This document shows, one piece after another, positions 1 to 9,175 of a DNA stretch of 64,000 nucleotides; position 1 is the stretch's first letter, and each line of letters opens with the position of its first letter. The notes below the pieces were generated by a model, which was given only the letters and a program-made list of their open reading frames with translations, was not told the origin of the DNA and made no database searches. Made by a program: the position numbers and the translations under genes. The DNA comes from Candidatus Binatia bacterium (lineage in GTDB: Bacteria; Desulfobacterota; Binatia; HRBIN30; BPIQ01): positions 310,001 through 374,000 of the forward strand of contig BPIQ01000001.1 of the NCBI GenBank assembly GCA_026004195.1, read 5' to 3'.

Positions 1-1623
1 CATGCAAGCGACCTGCAGGACCGAGAGGAGAGGGACGACCACGGGAAGTCCGCCGAGGCGCTCCGTGAGCAACCCCACGAGCGCGAGGCCTCCCATGGCA
101 CCCAGGATTCCGGCGCTCGTGATCCAGGCTTTCGCCGTCGCGCGGAGCTCGGTCGGAAAAAGCTCGGTGGAAAGCGCGTTGACGGCTATGGAAACGCCCG
201 CTTCGGTGAACACGAGCAGGGCGAAGGACGGCAGGAGAATCCCGCCCCGGTAGTAGAGCCAGACGGCCAGGACGGCCCCGATCGTCGCCACGGCACCCGT
301 CCAGCGGCGCCCCCAGCTGTCGGCGAGCTTCCCGAAGACGAACCATCCCCCGAGACCCAGTCCACCCCCTGTGATCATCATCGTGCTCACCTGCGCGGGG
401 GTCCACCCGTGGGCCATCGTGGCGTGGTACGACGCGAAGCCGAAGGCGGCACCCGCCACGAGCGTGGCGGAGGCGGGAACGAGGCTCAGGACGAGAAAAC
501 GGGTGCGGAACCGGAGCCCGAGAAGTGCCGAGATGGAGGAGCGAAACGAGGGTTCCCGCGCCTGCACGTTCTGCCAGCGTCCGGTCTCGGGCAGGCGGCT
601 CCGGAAGTACGCGACCAGAAGGAGGGGGAGAAGGCCCACGAAGTAGAGACCTCGCCAGCCCAGGGCCGAATTCTGGAAGAGGGGGAACAGGATGGCCGCC
701 ACGCCCGCTCCGAGCGCGGCGAAGGCCCCGAGTGCGCCCTGTCCGCGGGCTCGGAGCTCGGCCGGGAACTCCTCGGCGATCACGACCTGGGCGAGAGCGA
801 GCTCGGCCGTGAGGAAAATCGTGGCGACGATCTGGCAGACGACGAAGGTCCCGAGATCCCGCGAGAGACCCGTGGCTGCCGTGGCCAGCGTGTAGGCGAG
901 AATCGTGAGGAGAAGGACACGGCGCCGTCCGAAACGGTCGGCCAGGCGCCCGGGAACGAGGGAAAGAAGAGCCCCCATCCGAATCGCCGAAAGGGCGAAG
1001 CCGAGCTCGGCTTCTTCGGCGCCGAGATCCTTGCCGATGTAAGGTAAGGCCAGGGAAACGATGAAACGGTCGTAGCCTTCGAAGAGCGTCGCGGCTCCGA
1101 GCAGGAGAAGGAGCACCCGGTGCCGGCGTTCGAGCTGGCCGTGGAACGAGGACTTCGTGCTTTCGGCCGGGAGGCGGTGGGAGACCAGGAGCAGGAGAAA
1201 AAGTCCGCCGTGGAGGGCGAGCGTCGCGGTGCTCCGGAGCTTCCAGGCACGGATCCATTCCGAGGTGTCGGCGACCGCGGCCGGGGCCGCGAGCGCGGGA
1301 GTCGCGGGCAAGGTCTGCTGGAGAAGGGAGGTTCCGAAGAGAATTCCGAGAGCCAGCACCCGGAGGCGGCCCCGGGGCGAGGTCGCGCCGTCGCGCAGGA
1401 GAAGGAGCACGAGGCCCACCGCCGCCGTCGCTCCGAGCGAGACGAGGGTCGCTTCTTCGTACGATCGGAACGACGAGAGGACCTCCGCGGCGGCCGCGGG
1501 CTCCCGCGAGACCAGCGGCGCGATCCCGCGCTCGAACCAGAGACGGAAAAAGCTTCCGGCCCCGACAAGACAGGCGGCGAGTCCCGTCGGCAGGGCGTCG
1601 GGAAGGAGGTGACGACCCGTCAT
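1..1623 (-). CDS. MFS transporter, C-terminus cut off by window edge
   Basis: Major facilitator superfamily permease; substrate not predictable. 541 codons are visible and the frame is still open at base 1. The MFS core begins near residue 168 with EGYDRFIVSLALPYIG and has the loop 2-3 signature GRLADRFGRRRV near residue 224. Before it lies an unusual N-terminal extension of about 165 residues with roughly four hydrophobic segments (about residues 8-35, 58-77, 87-105 and 130-148). The ATG at 1623-1621 overlaps the stop of the upstream peptidase gene by four bases (ATGA), so the two are probably translationally coupled. The GYD motif resembles sugar-phosphate and aromatic-acid transporter branches, but that is only a hint. 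Confidence 0.85.
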   Translation of the reverse strand, partial: MTGRHLLPDALPTGLAACLVGAGSFFRLWFERGIAPLVSREPAAAAEVLSSFRSYEEATLVSLGATAAVGLVLLLLRDGATSPRGRLRVLALGILFGTSLLQQTLPATPALAAPAAVADTSEWIRAWKLRSTATLALHGGLFLLLLVSHRLPAESTKSSFHGQLERRHRVLLLLLGAATLFEGYDRFIVSLALPYIGKDLGAEEAELGFALSAIRMGALLSLVPGRLADRFGRRRVLLLTILAYTLATAATGLSRDLGTFVVCQIVATIFLTAELALAQVVIAEEFPAELRARGQGALGAFAALGAGVAAILFPLFQNSALGWRGLYFVGLLPLLLVAYFRSRLPETGRWQNVQAREPSFRSSISALLGLRFRTRFLVLSLVPASATLVAGAAFGFASYHATMAHGWTPAQVSTMMITGGGLGLGGWFVFGKLADSWGRRWTGAVATIGAVLAVWLYYRGGILLPSFALLVFTEAGVSIAVNALSTELFPTELRATAKAWITSAGILGAMGGLALVGLLTERLGGLPVVVPLLSVLQVACM

Positions 1624-3434
1624 GAAAGAGACCCGTGCCCGTTCGGCTCCCGACTTCTTTTCGCTCGCTCCCGGACCTCCTGGCCGAGTCGCTCGAGAAC
1701 CCGCATCCCCCGCCGCCAGAACTCCGGGTCGTCGAGCTCGATCCCGAAAGGCCGAAGGAGCTCCGACGGACGGGCCGACCCACCGGCCCGCAAGAGGTCG
1801 AGGTAACGGTCGACGAAGCGGCGCCCCTCTTCGCGGTAGAGCTCGAAAAGCGCGAGCGCGAGAAGCTCCCCGAAAGGGTAGGCGTAGCAGTAGAAGGGTG
1901 CGTGTACGAAATGCGGGATGTAGGCCCACCACCAGCGGTAGGAATCGCCGAGTTCGACCGAGGTGCCGTAGAGCCACGCGTTGCTCTCGAGCCAGAGTTC
2001 GCCGATTTCGTCCGCGGAAAGTTCGCCCTGGCGGCGCCGCGTTTCGTGCACGGCAAGTTCGAACCGGGTGAGGGCTGCCTGGCGGAAAATCGTCGCGAAA
2101 CTCTCCTCGAGCTTCTCGCAAAGGAGGGGAAACGGGTCCGCCTCTCTCTCTCGCAGCCGCTCGAAGACCAGGAATTCTCCGAACGTACTCGCGACTTCCG
2201 CCAGCACGAGGGGCGCGTCCCGCTGGAGGATGCCGCGCCCGCGCGCGAGCATCTGGTGGACGCCGTGCCCGAGCTCGTGCGCCAGGGTGAGAACGTCCCG
2301 CGAGAGGCCCGTGAACGTGAGAAGGGCGTAGGGGTGGCCGGAAGGCACGGTGGAGGAACAGAAGGCGCCGCCGCGTTTTCCCGGGCGGGGTTGCGCGTCG
2401 ATCCAGTTCTCGTCGAAAAAGCGGCGCACGATTTCCCCGACTTCGGAAGAAAAGGCCCGGTAGGCTTCGAGGACCAACTCGCGGGCTTCGGCCCAGCCGA
2501 ACGTCGCCGACACCTGCGGAGAAACCGGGGCGTAGCGGTCGTAGTCGTAGAGCTCGTCGTAACCGAGCAGGGTTCGTTTGAGCTCGTAGTATTCCCGGAC
2601 GAGGTGACGGTGGTCCTCACAGGTGCGCAGCACCGCCTCGACCGCCGAGTCGTCGACCTCGTTGGCGACGTGGCGTGCTTCCATCGGGTGACGGAAAGAC
2701 CGCAGGCGATCTTCCACGGCCCGGTCGAGCGCGACCGCGTTGAGCACCGCCACGAGCACGCGCGACCGCTCGCGCAAGCCCTGCGTCAAGCTTCGGGCCG
2801 CTTCTTTGCGCAGTTCCCGCTCCGGTCGGTAAAGAAGGCCGAGGCATTCGCTCTCGGTACAGCGCCGGACCCTTCCGTCCTCGCGGACCTCGAAGATCGC
2901 CTCCGCCAGCACTTCGTCGAAAAGGCGGCCGAAGGCGCGGACTCCGGCGTCCGCCTTCTCGTCGAGAATCCGCTCCTCCCGCTCCTCGAGGACGTGCGGG
3001 CGATAGCGCCGGAGCTTCCCGAGAAAGTGCTTCCACGGCGCGAGCTCGGGGGACCCGAGAAAGGTCGCGGCACGGTCTTCGGGAAGACGGATCCACTCGA
3101 GCTCGAAGAAGCGGGTCCGGTTCCGGAGCTCGGTTTTCGTCTCTCGCGCCCGGCCCAGCAGTACTCCGTGGGAAGGCTCGAGGCTCGAAGCGGCGTGGAG
3201 AAGCTCCGCGTAGGAGAGCGGCTTGGCGACGAGCTCCAGGAGCTCTTCGTAGCGACGGAGAGCCGCCGCGAGCCCGGCGGGGTCCATGCCACCGGGCGCT
3301 CGCAGGCGACCGCGATACCGGGCCTCGAAGTCCCGGGCCAGGTCGAGCGCTCGGGCCAGGTCGCCTGCGATCCGCGGATCGTCGGGCCCGCGATAGAGAT
3401 CACCGAGGTCCCAGCGGGGGGGAGGTTCGGCCAC
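1620..3434 (-). CDS. pepF: Oligoendopeptidase F family M3 metallopeptidase
   Basis: Cytoplasmic zinc peptidase that degrades short peptides. The zinc motif HELGH (inside TLAHELGHGVHQ) is encoded at 2279-2265, near residue 386, with the second-shell region VLAEVASTFGEF downstream, as in M3 enzymes. With a GTG start at 3434 the protein is 604 residues, the usual PepF length, and opens with AEPPPRWDLGDLY, the family's normal N-terminus. An ATG at 3680 would run through the divergent cysC gene, so I reject it; a TTG about 36 bases upstream of 3434 is possible. The stop overlaps the start of the MFS gene (ATGA). Confidence 0.85.
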   Translation of the reverse strand: MAEPPPRWDLGDLYRGPDDPRIAGDLARALDLARDFEARYRGRLRAPGGMDPAGLAAALRRYEELLELVAKPLSYAELLHAASSLEPSHGVLLGRARETKTELRNRTRFFELEWIRLPEDRAATFLGSPELAPWKHFLGKLRRYRPHVLEEREERILDEKADAGVRAFGRLFDEVLAEAIFEVREDGRVRRCTESECLGLLYRPERELRKEAARSLTQGLRERSRVLVAVLNAVALDRAVEDRLRSFRHPMEARHVANEVDDSAVEAVLRTCEDHRHLVREYYELKRTLLGYDELYDYDRYAPVSPQVSATFGWAEARELVLEAYRAFSSEVGEIVRRFFDENWIDAQPRPGKRGGAFCSSTVPSGHPYALLTFTGLSRDVLTLAHELGHGVHQMLARGRGILQRDAPLVLAEVASTFGEFLVFERLREREADPFPLLCEKLEESFATIFRQAALTRFELAVHETRRRQGELSADEIGELWLESNAWLYGTSVELGDSYRWWWAYIPHFVHAPFYCYAYPFGELLALALFELYREEGRRFVDRYLDLLRAGGSARPSELLRPFGIELDDPEFWRRGMRVLERLGQEVRERAKRSREPNGHGSLS

Positions 3435-3487
3435 GGAACGCAAGCTGCCTCGGGGAGTCGACTCTTTCAAGCCGGCGAGATTTCCGG

Positions 3488-3516
3488 TTGGCTCTTGTCG
3501 GGGGAGTTGGTAGCCT
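3488..3516 (+). promoter_or_regulatory. Candidate sigma70 promoter for cysC
   Basis: TTGGCT (3488-3493), a 17-base spacer, then TAGCCT (3511-3516). Transcription would start near 3523, leaving a short leader with a strong AGGAGGTG ribosome-binding site at 3526-3533. The site lies between the divergent pepF and cysC genes. The -10 match is weak, but similar TAGnnT elements occur at other gene starts in this window. Confidence 0.4.
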
Positions 3517-3540
3517 GGCTTTCCTGAGGAGGTGAACGCC

Positions 3541-4164
3541 TTGGCCGACCCCAAATCCCGCGACATCGTCTGGCACAGCAGCACCGTCACCCGGGAGGAA
3601 CGGGAAAGACGAAGCGGGCATCGAGGCTGCACGATCTGGCTCACCGGCCTTCCCGCTTCGGGGAAGTCCACGCTCGCCAATCTTCTCGAGAAAACGCTCT
3701 GGGAACGCGGCGCCCGTGCCTACGTCCTGGACGGCGACAATATCCGTCACGGTCTCAACCGGGACCTCGGTTTTTCGCCCGAAGACCGCCAGGAAAACAT
3801 CCGGAGGATCGGCGAGGTGGCCAAGCTTTTCACCGACGCCGGCGTCATCGTGATCACGGCCTTCATCTCCCCCTACCGGAGCGACCGGGACAACGTTCGG
3901 AGGATCATGCGAGAGGGCGACTTCATCGAGGTTTTCGTCGACGCGCCGCTCGAGGTCTGCGAGGCCAGGGACCCCAAGGGGCACTACAAGAAAGCCCGTG
4001 CGGGCAGTTTGCCGGATTTCACCGGCGTCTCCGCGCCCTACGAAGCCCCGGAAAATCCGGAATTGCGGCTGCGGACCGACCGGTTGAGCCCCGAGGAATG
4101 TGTCTCCCGCATCGTGGCGTTCCTCGAAGAGCGCGGCTACTTCGCCCTATCGAAGGCCGCCTGA
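3541..4164 (+). CDS. cysC: Adenylylsulfate (APS) kinase
   Basis: Phosphorylates adenosine 5'-phosphosulfate with ATP to PAPS, the activated sulfate for assimilation or sulfation. 207 residues. The P-loop GLPASGKS lies near residue 37, followed by the APS-site signatures [17 protein letters not shown] and [13 protein letters not shown] and the lid [13 protein letters not shown] choose the TTG at 3541 because AGGAGGTG sits at ideal distance upstream; the GTG at 3532 lies inside that site. It stands alone, without the cysD/cysN sulfurylase next to it, so PAPS may serve a sulfotransferase or sulfate-activation genes elsewhere. Confidence 0.95.
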   Translation: MADPKSRDIVWHSSTVTREERERRSGHRGCTIWLTGLPASGKSTLANLLEKTLWERGARAYVLDGDNIRHGLNRDLGFSPEDRQENIRRIGEVAKLFTDAGVIVITAFISPYRSDRDNVRRIMREGDFIEVFVDAPLEVCEARDPKGHYKKARAGSLPDFTGVSAPYEAPENPELRLRTDRLSPEECVSRIVAFLEERGYFALSKAA

Positions 4165-4323
4165 AACTGCGAGTTTGCCTTGCAGCGGTGCCAACGCGGT
4201 GGCGGGCAAGGGGTCGAAGAAGCGAAGATCTCGTCCGCCGGTGAGTGGCAATCCGCTTGCTAGTCCCGCCCGGTAGTGGTCCGGTACCACGCGCGGATTC
4301 GAGGCCATCGTACGAGGGATATC

Positions 4324-4647
4324 GTGTCATCGTCGAGACAGTCCGGTCTCGTCCGGCTTCGCGAACGAACGGGCGTCGAGCGCTCGCGCTCGGTCGAGGA
4401 GCTCCGGGAGACCATCCGCCGGAGGTTCGAAAATCTCGAAGCCCCCCGGATTTCCGTTCCTCCGACGCCGCGTTCGGACCGGACGCCCGGCCTGCTGCGG
4501 CGTGTCGGGGAGCGCTGGTCGGACATCGTCGCGCTCGGCGGTCCGCTCGTTCGGTTCGTGCGCCGCCGATGGCAGGACCTGCTTCTTCTCGCCGGCGTGC
4601 TCGTGACGCTCGGGCTCGGCGCCTTTCTTTTTCTCGTCGACTTCTGA
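4324..4647 (+). CDS. Small protein with C-terminal membrane anchor
   Basis: Unrecognised 107-residue protein. The first 80 residues are Arg-rich and soluble (LRERTGVERSRSVEELRETI). The last 23 are one hydrophobic helix ending in ALFLVDF-like residues (LLLLAGVLVTLGLGAFLFLV). This is a tail-anchored layout with the N-terminus in the cytoplasm. The GTG at 4324 has GAGGG five bases upstream, which favours it over an in-frame GTG at 4276. The gene ends four bases before the convergent LLM oxidoreductase gene. No function is proposed. Confidence 0.6.
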   Translation: MSSSRQSGLVRLRERTGVERSRSVEELRETIRRRFENLEAPRISVPPTPRSDRTPGLLRRVGERWSDIVALGGPLVRFVRRRWQDLLLLAGVLVTLGLGAFLFLVDF

Positions 4648-4651
4648 CGGT

Positions 4652-5665
4652 TCAGCCCCGGAACGCCGCCAGGATCTTTTTCCAGCGCTCCGGGCTCAAC
4701 ACCCCTTGTGGGACGTAGAGCCCGACACGGCCGAGGATCCCTCGGTATTTGTCGCGAACCTTGGAGGGGATTTCGTCCCAGGTGCCGGTGACGGCGTAGA
4801 CGTCGAGCATCTCGTCCGTGATTTCTTCCGCCATGCCGGCCCAGTCGCCCCGGGCGGCTTTTTCGTTCAGCCGATAGGCCACGTCTTCCCATCCGTGAAC
4901 GGCCAGTACGGCACGGTAGGTTCTCGTGGAGGCGTAGAAGGCGAGCTGTTGCCGGACGAGCTGCCGCGAGCGTTCCCGTTCGCTCTCGTCGTCCCCGGCG
5001 ACGACGAACGCGGTGGTGGAGAGACAGCAAGCTTGCGGATCGCGCCCCGCAGCGGCCGCGCCCCGGCGGATTTCGGGCAGCACGATCTCTTCGAGGTACC
5101 GGATGGAGTGGAAGGGGTGGACGTGAAAGCCCTCGCAGAGTTCTCCTGCGAGCCGACACATGTAGGGGTTCACGCCCGCCAGGTAGATCGGGATCGCAGG
5201 GTGTTCGATCGGTCCCGGATGGAAGAACGGCGTCATCAACGTGAACCGGTAGAAGCGTCCCTCGAAGGAAGGTTTCGTGCCGTTCTGCCAGCAGTCCCAG
5301 ATGGCGCGGATGCAGAGGATGAGTTCCCGCATCCTCGGCCCCGGGGCCTCCCAGCGGATGCCGAACCTCCGTTCGTTGTGGCCCTTCACCTGCGTTCCGA
5401 GACCGAGGATGAACCGGCCCCGGGAAAGGGCCTGGAGGTCCCAGGCGATCTGCGCGTGAACGAGGGGGCTCCGCGGGAAGGCGACGGCGATCGACGTTCC
5501 CAGTTCGATCCTCGAGGTGTGTTCGGCGGCGAGCGCGAGCGGCAGATAAGGGTCGTGGCTCGTCTCCGCGCTCCAGAGGCCGTCGAAACCGATCTCTTCC
5601 GCCTCCCGCGCGAGCCGCGGCACGTCCCGGAGCGACGAAAAGGCGAGACCCGTGTCGAGCTTCAT
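4652..5665 (-). CDS. LLM-class (luciferase-like) flavin/F420 oxidoreductase
   Basis: TIM-barrel oxidoreductase of the bacterial luciferase-like family, many of which use coenzyme F420 and some FMN. 337 residues. Family marks are the N-terminal [16 protein letters not shown] strand, [19 protein letters not shown] at the cofactor-binding loop, and [23 protein letters not shown] is well placed before the ATG at 5665, which overlaps the gpmA stop by four bases (ATGA). The substrate and choice of F420 or FMN cannot be read from the sequence. Its pairing with a phosphoglycerate mutase has no obvious metabolic logic. Confidence 0.85.
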   Translation of the reverse strand: MKLDTGLAFSSLRDVPRLAREAEEIGFDGLWSAETSHDPYLPLALAAEHTSRIELGTSIAVAFPRSPLVHAQIAWDLQALSRGRFILGLGTQVKGHNERRFGIRWEAPGPRMRELILCIRAIWDCWQNGTKPSFEGRFYRFTLMTPFFHPGPIEHPAIPIYLAGVNPYMCRLAGELCEGFHVHPFHSIRYLEEIVLPEIRRGAAAAGRDPQACCLSTTAFVVAGDDESERERSRQLVRQQLAFYASTRTYRAVLAVHGWEDVAYRLNEKAARGDWAGMAEEITDEMLDVYAVTGTWDEIPSKVRDKYRGILGRVGLYVPQGVLSPERWKKILAAFRG

Positions 5666-6324
5666 GGCTTTCCTCCCCTCTCTTGCGTGCCCTCGGGGGC
5701 GTTCGTTTCTTCCGCGGTTCCGAGCACCGTCTTTCGCACCAGTCGCAGTTCGGGGTCGAATTCGTAGACGATCGGCACCCCCGTCCCGAGTTCGACCCGT
5801 AGAATTTCCTCCGGAGAGAGCTTTTCGAGGTGCATGACGAGGGCGCGGAGGCTGTTCCCGTGGGCCACGACGAGGACGTTCTTGCCGGCCCGGAGCTCCG
5901 GGACGATGCGCCGCTCGAAGTACGGGACGGTGCGGGCCGCGGTGTCCTTCAAGCTTTCTCCACCCGGCGGGGCCACGTCGTAGCTGCGGCGCCAGAGGCG
6001 AACCTGCTCCTCGCCGTAGAGACGGGCCGTTTCGGCCTTGTTCTTTCCCTGCAGCTCGCCGTAATGCCGCTCGTTCAGAGCCGGATCTCGCTCGACCGGA
6101 AGCGAAGGCTGGCCGATTTCCCGTAACACGATCTCGAGCGTCTCCGTCGCCCGCTGGAGAACGGACGTGAAGGCGATGTCGAACCGGAAACCCCTGAGGA
6201 GCCGGCCCGCTCGCCGCGCTTCTTCGCGCCCCTTTTCGGTGAGCGGCACGTCGACCCATCCGGTGAAGCGATTCTCCCGGTTCCAGAGCGACTCGCCGTG
6301 CCGGACGAGGACGAGCAGGGACAT
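5662..6324 (-). CDS. gpmA: 2,3-bisphosphoglycerate-dependent phosphoglycerate mutase
   Basis: Interconverts 3- and 2-phosphoglycerate in glycolysis and gluconeogenesis. 220 residues. The catalytic phosphohistidine is in LVRHGES (His9). Other family marks are [15 protein letters not shown], the proton-donor region [14 protein letters not shown] and the second histidine in [11 protein letters not shown]. It runs directly into the LLM oxidoreductase gene through an ATGA overlap. The C-terminal tail after VRKTVLG is short and polar and is probably not structured. Confidence 0.95.
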   Translation of the reverse strand: MSLLVLVRHGESLWNRENRFTGWVDVPLTEKGREEARRAGRLLRGFRFDIAFTSVLQRATETLEIVLREIGQPSLPVERDPALNERHYGELQGKNKAETARLYGEEQVRLWRRSYDVAPPGGESLKDTAARTVPYFERRIVPELRAGKNVLVVAHGNSLRALVMHLEKLSPEEILRVELGTGVPIVYEFDPELRLVRKTVLGTAEETNAPEGTQERGGKP

Positions 6325-6365
6325 GCGGGGTTCCTACCGTCCGGGCCCGCTCGCGTCAAAACCGC

Positions 6366-6629
6366 TCAGGGCTCGGGTCGGGTGGCCCTCGGAGCTCTCG
6401 TGTGTTCCTCGATGGACAGGAGCACGGCCAGGCACTCGATCGCGGCCATGGTCAACGTCCAGGCGAGGCCGGTGACGACCACCACGAGGAGGAAGCTCAC
6501 GAGCCCGGTCCAACCGCCGCGGGAGCAGGCACCCACCGTGCCCCCGAGGAAAACGACCCCGGCCACGGCCGCCGCCAGCATCTCGGCGGAAGCGATCAAG
6601 AACCGGATGTAGGGATAGCGCTCCTGCAT
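6366..6629 (-). CDS. Small two-helix membrane protein
   Basis: Unrecognised 87-residue inner-membrane protein. Two hydrophobic stretches (AEMLAAAVAGVVFLGGTVGA and LVSFLLVVVVTGLAWTLTMA) are joined by a short Gly-rich loop, and a polar tail IEEHTRAPRATRPEP follows. The ATG at 6629 has AGGAGAGG five bases upstream, so I prefer it to the longer in-frame start at 6680. It lies 41 bases before gpmA on the same strand and just after the 6677-7390 membrane-protein gene, so it may be part of the nadB-to-LLM transcript. Confidence 0.6.
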   Translation of the reverse strand: MQERYPYIRFLIASAEMLAAAVAGVVFLGGTVGACSRGGWTGLVSFLLVVVVTGLAWTLTMAAIECLAVLLSIEEHTRAPRATRPEP

Positions 6630-6676
6630 CGCACCTCTCCTCGCACGGCTCGCGATACCCCAAACGGGAGACGGAC

Positions 6677-7390
6677 TCAAACTCCCTCGCTCCGGGCCCG
6701 GTAACGGAAGCTACGGCTGCGGCGAGTCGTCCCCTGGAGTTCGACGAAGAGAAAGCCTCTGGCGAGGAAGAAATAGGAGAGCAGGACGGAGGACAGGACG
6801 AAACCGAGCGGACCCCACGGGCCGGCAAGGAAAAACTGCCGGAGAAGTTCGAATCCCAGTGCGAAAAGAAGCTGGAGGGGAAACCACTCGACCCAGTTCT
6901 CGAGGACGAAGTGGAAACTTTCTCCCAGGGCTCCGAGGGCCCCGCGGTGTTCGAGGTAGACGGCTTCCGGCAGAGCGTTCAGGAAAATCGCCGCACAGAG
7001 GAGGAGAAAGGCGACCCAGAGCTGCCCCTGCGGCAGCGCTCCGATCGCCGGCAGGAGGAAGCGCGAGGCGAGCCAGAACACGAACAGGACCCCCAGGAAA
7101 TCCCCGAGGTAGGCCGAGAAAGAATTCCTCCAGTCCTCGAGCGAAACTTTCCGCGTTCGCACGATGCTCTCGAGCAAGAAGAAAAAAGAGCTGGCGAGGG
7201 CCGCTTCCGCGACCACCAGGAGGATCCCGCCGAGAAGGCCGAGTCGCGGTCCGGCAAGCCGGCCCGCCAGGTCCAGAAGGAGGACGTACGCGGCCGGGAG
7301 AAAAGGGACGACGGGATTCCGGCGCAGGGACGAAGCCCCTCGCGAGAGACAGTCCCGGTAAAGCGCGAGGGTGACGCGAAACCAGTCCAC
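6677..7390 (-). CDS. Multi-pass membrane protein of unknown function
   Basis: 237-residue protein with about six hydrophobic segments (for example LGLLGGILLVVAEAALASS, LLPAIGALPQGQLWVAFLLL, GPLGFVLSSVLLSYFFLARG) and a basic C-terminus. The layout resembles uncharacterised inner-membrane proteins with repeated helical hairpins, but I recognise no family. The GTG at 7390 begins 14 bases after the nadB stop on the same strand, so it is probably co-transcribed with nadB. The start has only a weak ribosome-binding site. Confidence 0.65.
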   Translation of the reverse strand: MDWFRVTLALYRDCLSRGASSLRRNPVVPFLPAAYVLLLDLAGRLAGPRLGLLGGILLVVAEAALASSFFFLLESIVRTRKVSLEDWRNSFSAYLGDFLGVLFVFWLASRFLLPAIGALPQGQLWVAFLLLCAAIFLNALPEAVYLEHRGALGALGESFHFVLENWVEWFPLQLLFALGFELLRQFFLAGPWGPLGFVLSSVLLSYFFLARGFLFVELQGTTRRSRSFRYRARSEGV

Positions 7391-7403
7391 GTGCGACCCG
7401 AAC

Positions 7404-9083
7404 CTACCGACGGGGAAAGCCCGCGGGTTCCCGGCGGCGGTAGAGCGAAGCCAGAAATTCGTTGTCGGGTTGGAAGTCGTCGACGTGCTTGAGGATCGTG
7501 TCGCGGGGGGGTCGGCGGTCGTCGGGTGCGGGGTAGTCGATCGTGAAGTGCAGCCCACGGCTTTCCTTGCGGAGGATGGCCGAGACGACGATCAGCTCGG
7601 CCACGGTGGCGATGTTGCGGAGCTCGACCAGGTCCGCGGTGATCAGGAAGTCCCAGTAGTACTGCCGGATCTCGCGCTGGAGCAGTTGGATCCGTCGCAA
7701 CGCCCGGGCGAGTCTGCGGTTCGAGCGCACGATCCCGACGTAGTTCCACATGAGCCGGCGCACCTCGTCCCAGTTCTGGGTGACGACGACGGATTCGTCG
7801 CTGTCGACCGCCCCTCCCGGGTTCCAGGGCGGGAGCTCGGGCGGAAGGGAACGGTCTTCGCGGACGAGCCGCGTCGCGTGGCACGCCGCCCGGTGTCCGA
7901 AGACGAGCGCTTCGAGGAGCGAGTTCGAGGCCAGGCGGTTCGCCCCGTGGAGGCCCGTCATGGCCACTTCTCCCGCTGCGTAGAGGCGGCGGATGGGAGT
8001 CGCCCCGTCGAGGTCCGTGCAGACGCCGCCGCAGAAGTAGTGCGCGGCGGGCACGACGGGAATGGGCTCCCGGGTCATGTCGATCCCCCACTGCAGGCAC
8101 TTCTCGTAGATCGTGGGAAAACGGCGGCGAACGAAGTCGGGGTCGCGGTGCGTGATGTCCAGGTAGACGTGCTCGTAGCCGTGGACCTTCATTTCGTTGT
8201 CGATGGCGCGCGCGACCACGTCCCGGGGCGCGAGCTCGGCGTCCGGATGGTAGGCGGACATGAAAGCGGATCCGTCGGGGCGTCGCAGGATGGCCCCTTC
8301 CCCGCGCAACGCCTCGCTCACCAGGAAGGACTTGGCGGCCGGGTGGTAGAGACACGTCGGATGGAACTGGACGAACTCCATGTTGGCCACGGGTGCGCCG
8401 GCCCGGTGGGCCATGGCGATGCCGTCCCCCGTCGCGAGGTCGGGGTTGCTCGTGTAGAGGTACACCTTGCCCGCACCCCCCGTGGCGAGAAGGGTGGCGC
8501 GTGCGAGGTGGCGGTGGACGACTCCGGTACGCTTGTCGAGAGCGTAGGCGCCCCAGCACGTCGAGACGGGCAGGCAGGGGTCGAACTTCGCGTCGGTGAG
8601 AAGATCGACCGCGATCCGGTGCTCGAGGATCCGGATCCGCGGATGCCGCGAGACCGCTTCGGCCAGCGCGCGCAAAATTTCCTTGCCCGTGGCGTCGGCA
8701 GCGTGGAGAATACGACGACGGCTGTGACCGCCTTCGCGACCGAGGTCGTAATCCCCGTCTTCCGCGGCTCCCGCCCGGAGGGAGAAATGGACCCCGAGTT
8801 CGATCAACTCCCGGACCCTGCGCGGCCCTTCCCGTACGACGGTGGACACGACCTCCGGACGGCAAAGGCCCGCGCCGGCGGCGATCGTGTCGCGTTCGTG
8901 CGCCTCGAAGCTGTCGTCGGGGCCCCAGACGGCGGCGATCCCTCCCTGCGCGTGCGCCGTGGCGCTGTCGTGGAGCGTGGCCTTGGTCAGCACGTCGACG
9001 GTGCCGGTCTCGGCCGCCCGCAGAGCGAAAACGAGGCCGGCCAGGCCACTGCCGATCACGAGAAAGTCGCTTTCGTACGGCAC
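7404..9083 (-). CDS. nadB: L-aspartate oxidase
   Basis: FAD enzyme that oxidises L-aspartate to iminoaspartate, the first step of de novo NAD synthesis. 559 residues. The dinucleotide fold is GSGLAGLVFAL near residue 11. The HAQGGIAAV loop, the active-site region ANMEFVQFHPTCLYHP, and the family signature GLHGANRLASNSLLEALVFG all follow. AGGAGG is placed six bases before the GTG at 9083. No nadA or nadC is adjacent. The C-terminal helical domain with LLQREIRQYYWDF is complete, so the enzyme looks functional. Confidence 0.96.
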   Translation of the reverse strand: MPYESDFLVIGSGLAGLVFALRAAETGTVDVLTKATLHDSATAHAQGGIAAVWGPDDSFEAHERDTIAAGAGLCRPEVVSTVVREGPRRVRELIELGVHFSLRAGAAEDGDYDLGREGGHSRRRILHAADATGKEILRALAEAVSRHPRIRILEHRIAVDLLTDAKFDPCLPVSTCWGAYALDKRTGVVHRHLARATLLATGGAGKVYLYTSNPDLATGDGIAMAHRAGAPVANMEFVQFHPTCLYHPAAKSFLVSEALRGEGAILRRPDGSAFMSAYHPDAELAPRDVVARAIDNEMKVHGYEHVYLDITHRDPDFVRRRFPTIYEKCLQWGIDMTREPIPVVPAAHYFCGGVCTDLDGATPIRRLYAAGEVAMTGLHGANRLASNSLLEALVFGHRAACHATRLVREDRSLPPELPPWNPGGAVDSDESVVVTQNWDEVRRLMWNYVGIVRSNRRLARALRRIQLLQREIRQYYWDFLITADLVELRNIATVAELIVVSAILRKESRGLHFTIDYPAPDDRRPPRDTILKHVDDFQPDNEFLASLYRRREPAGFPRR

Positions 9084-9136
9084 TCGGGTCCTCCTATGAC
9101 AACGGGCTCGCCCGCACGCAACGGGCCCCTTTCGAG

Positions 9137-9165
9137 TTGACCGTGTGGGAAGCGTCGAGTAGGCT
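9137..9165 (+). promoter_or_regulatory. Promoter that would give a leaderless transglycosylase mRNA
   Basis: TTGACC (9137-9142), a 17-base spacer and TAGGCT (9160-9165). Transcription is predicted near 9172, only about four bases before the ATG at 9176, and there is no Shine-Dalgarno sequence there. Confidence 0.5.
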
Positions 9166-9175
9166 CGAAATCGGC

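Noticed and set aside
3435-3680. N-terminal extension of the M3 peptidase to an ATG at 3680
   Set aside because: It would overlap the divergent cysC gene by about 140 bases and add a non-conserved, low-complexity N-terminus; the GTG at 3434 gives the normal family length.
4180-4215. Possible hairpin terminator after cysC
   Set aside because: The stem is short with a loop of about 25 bases and no U-tract.
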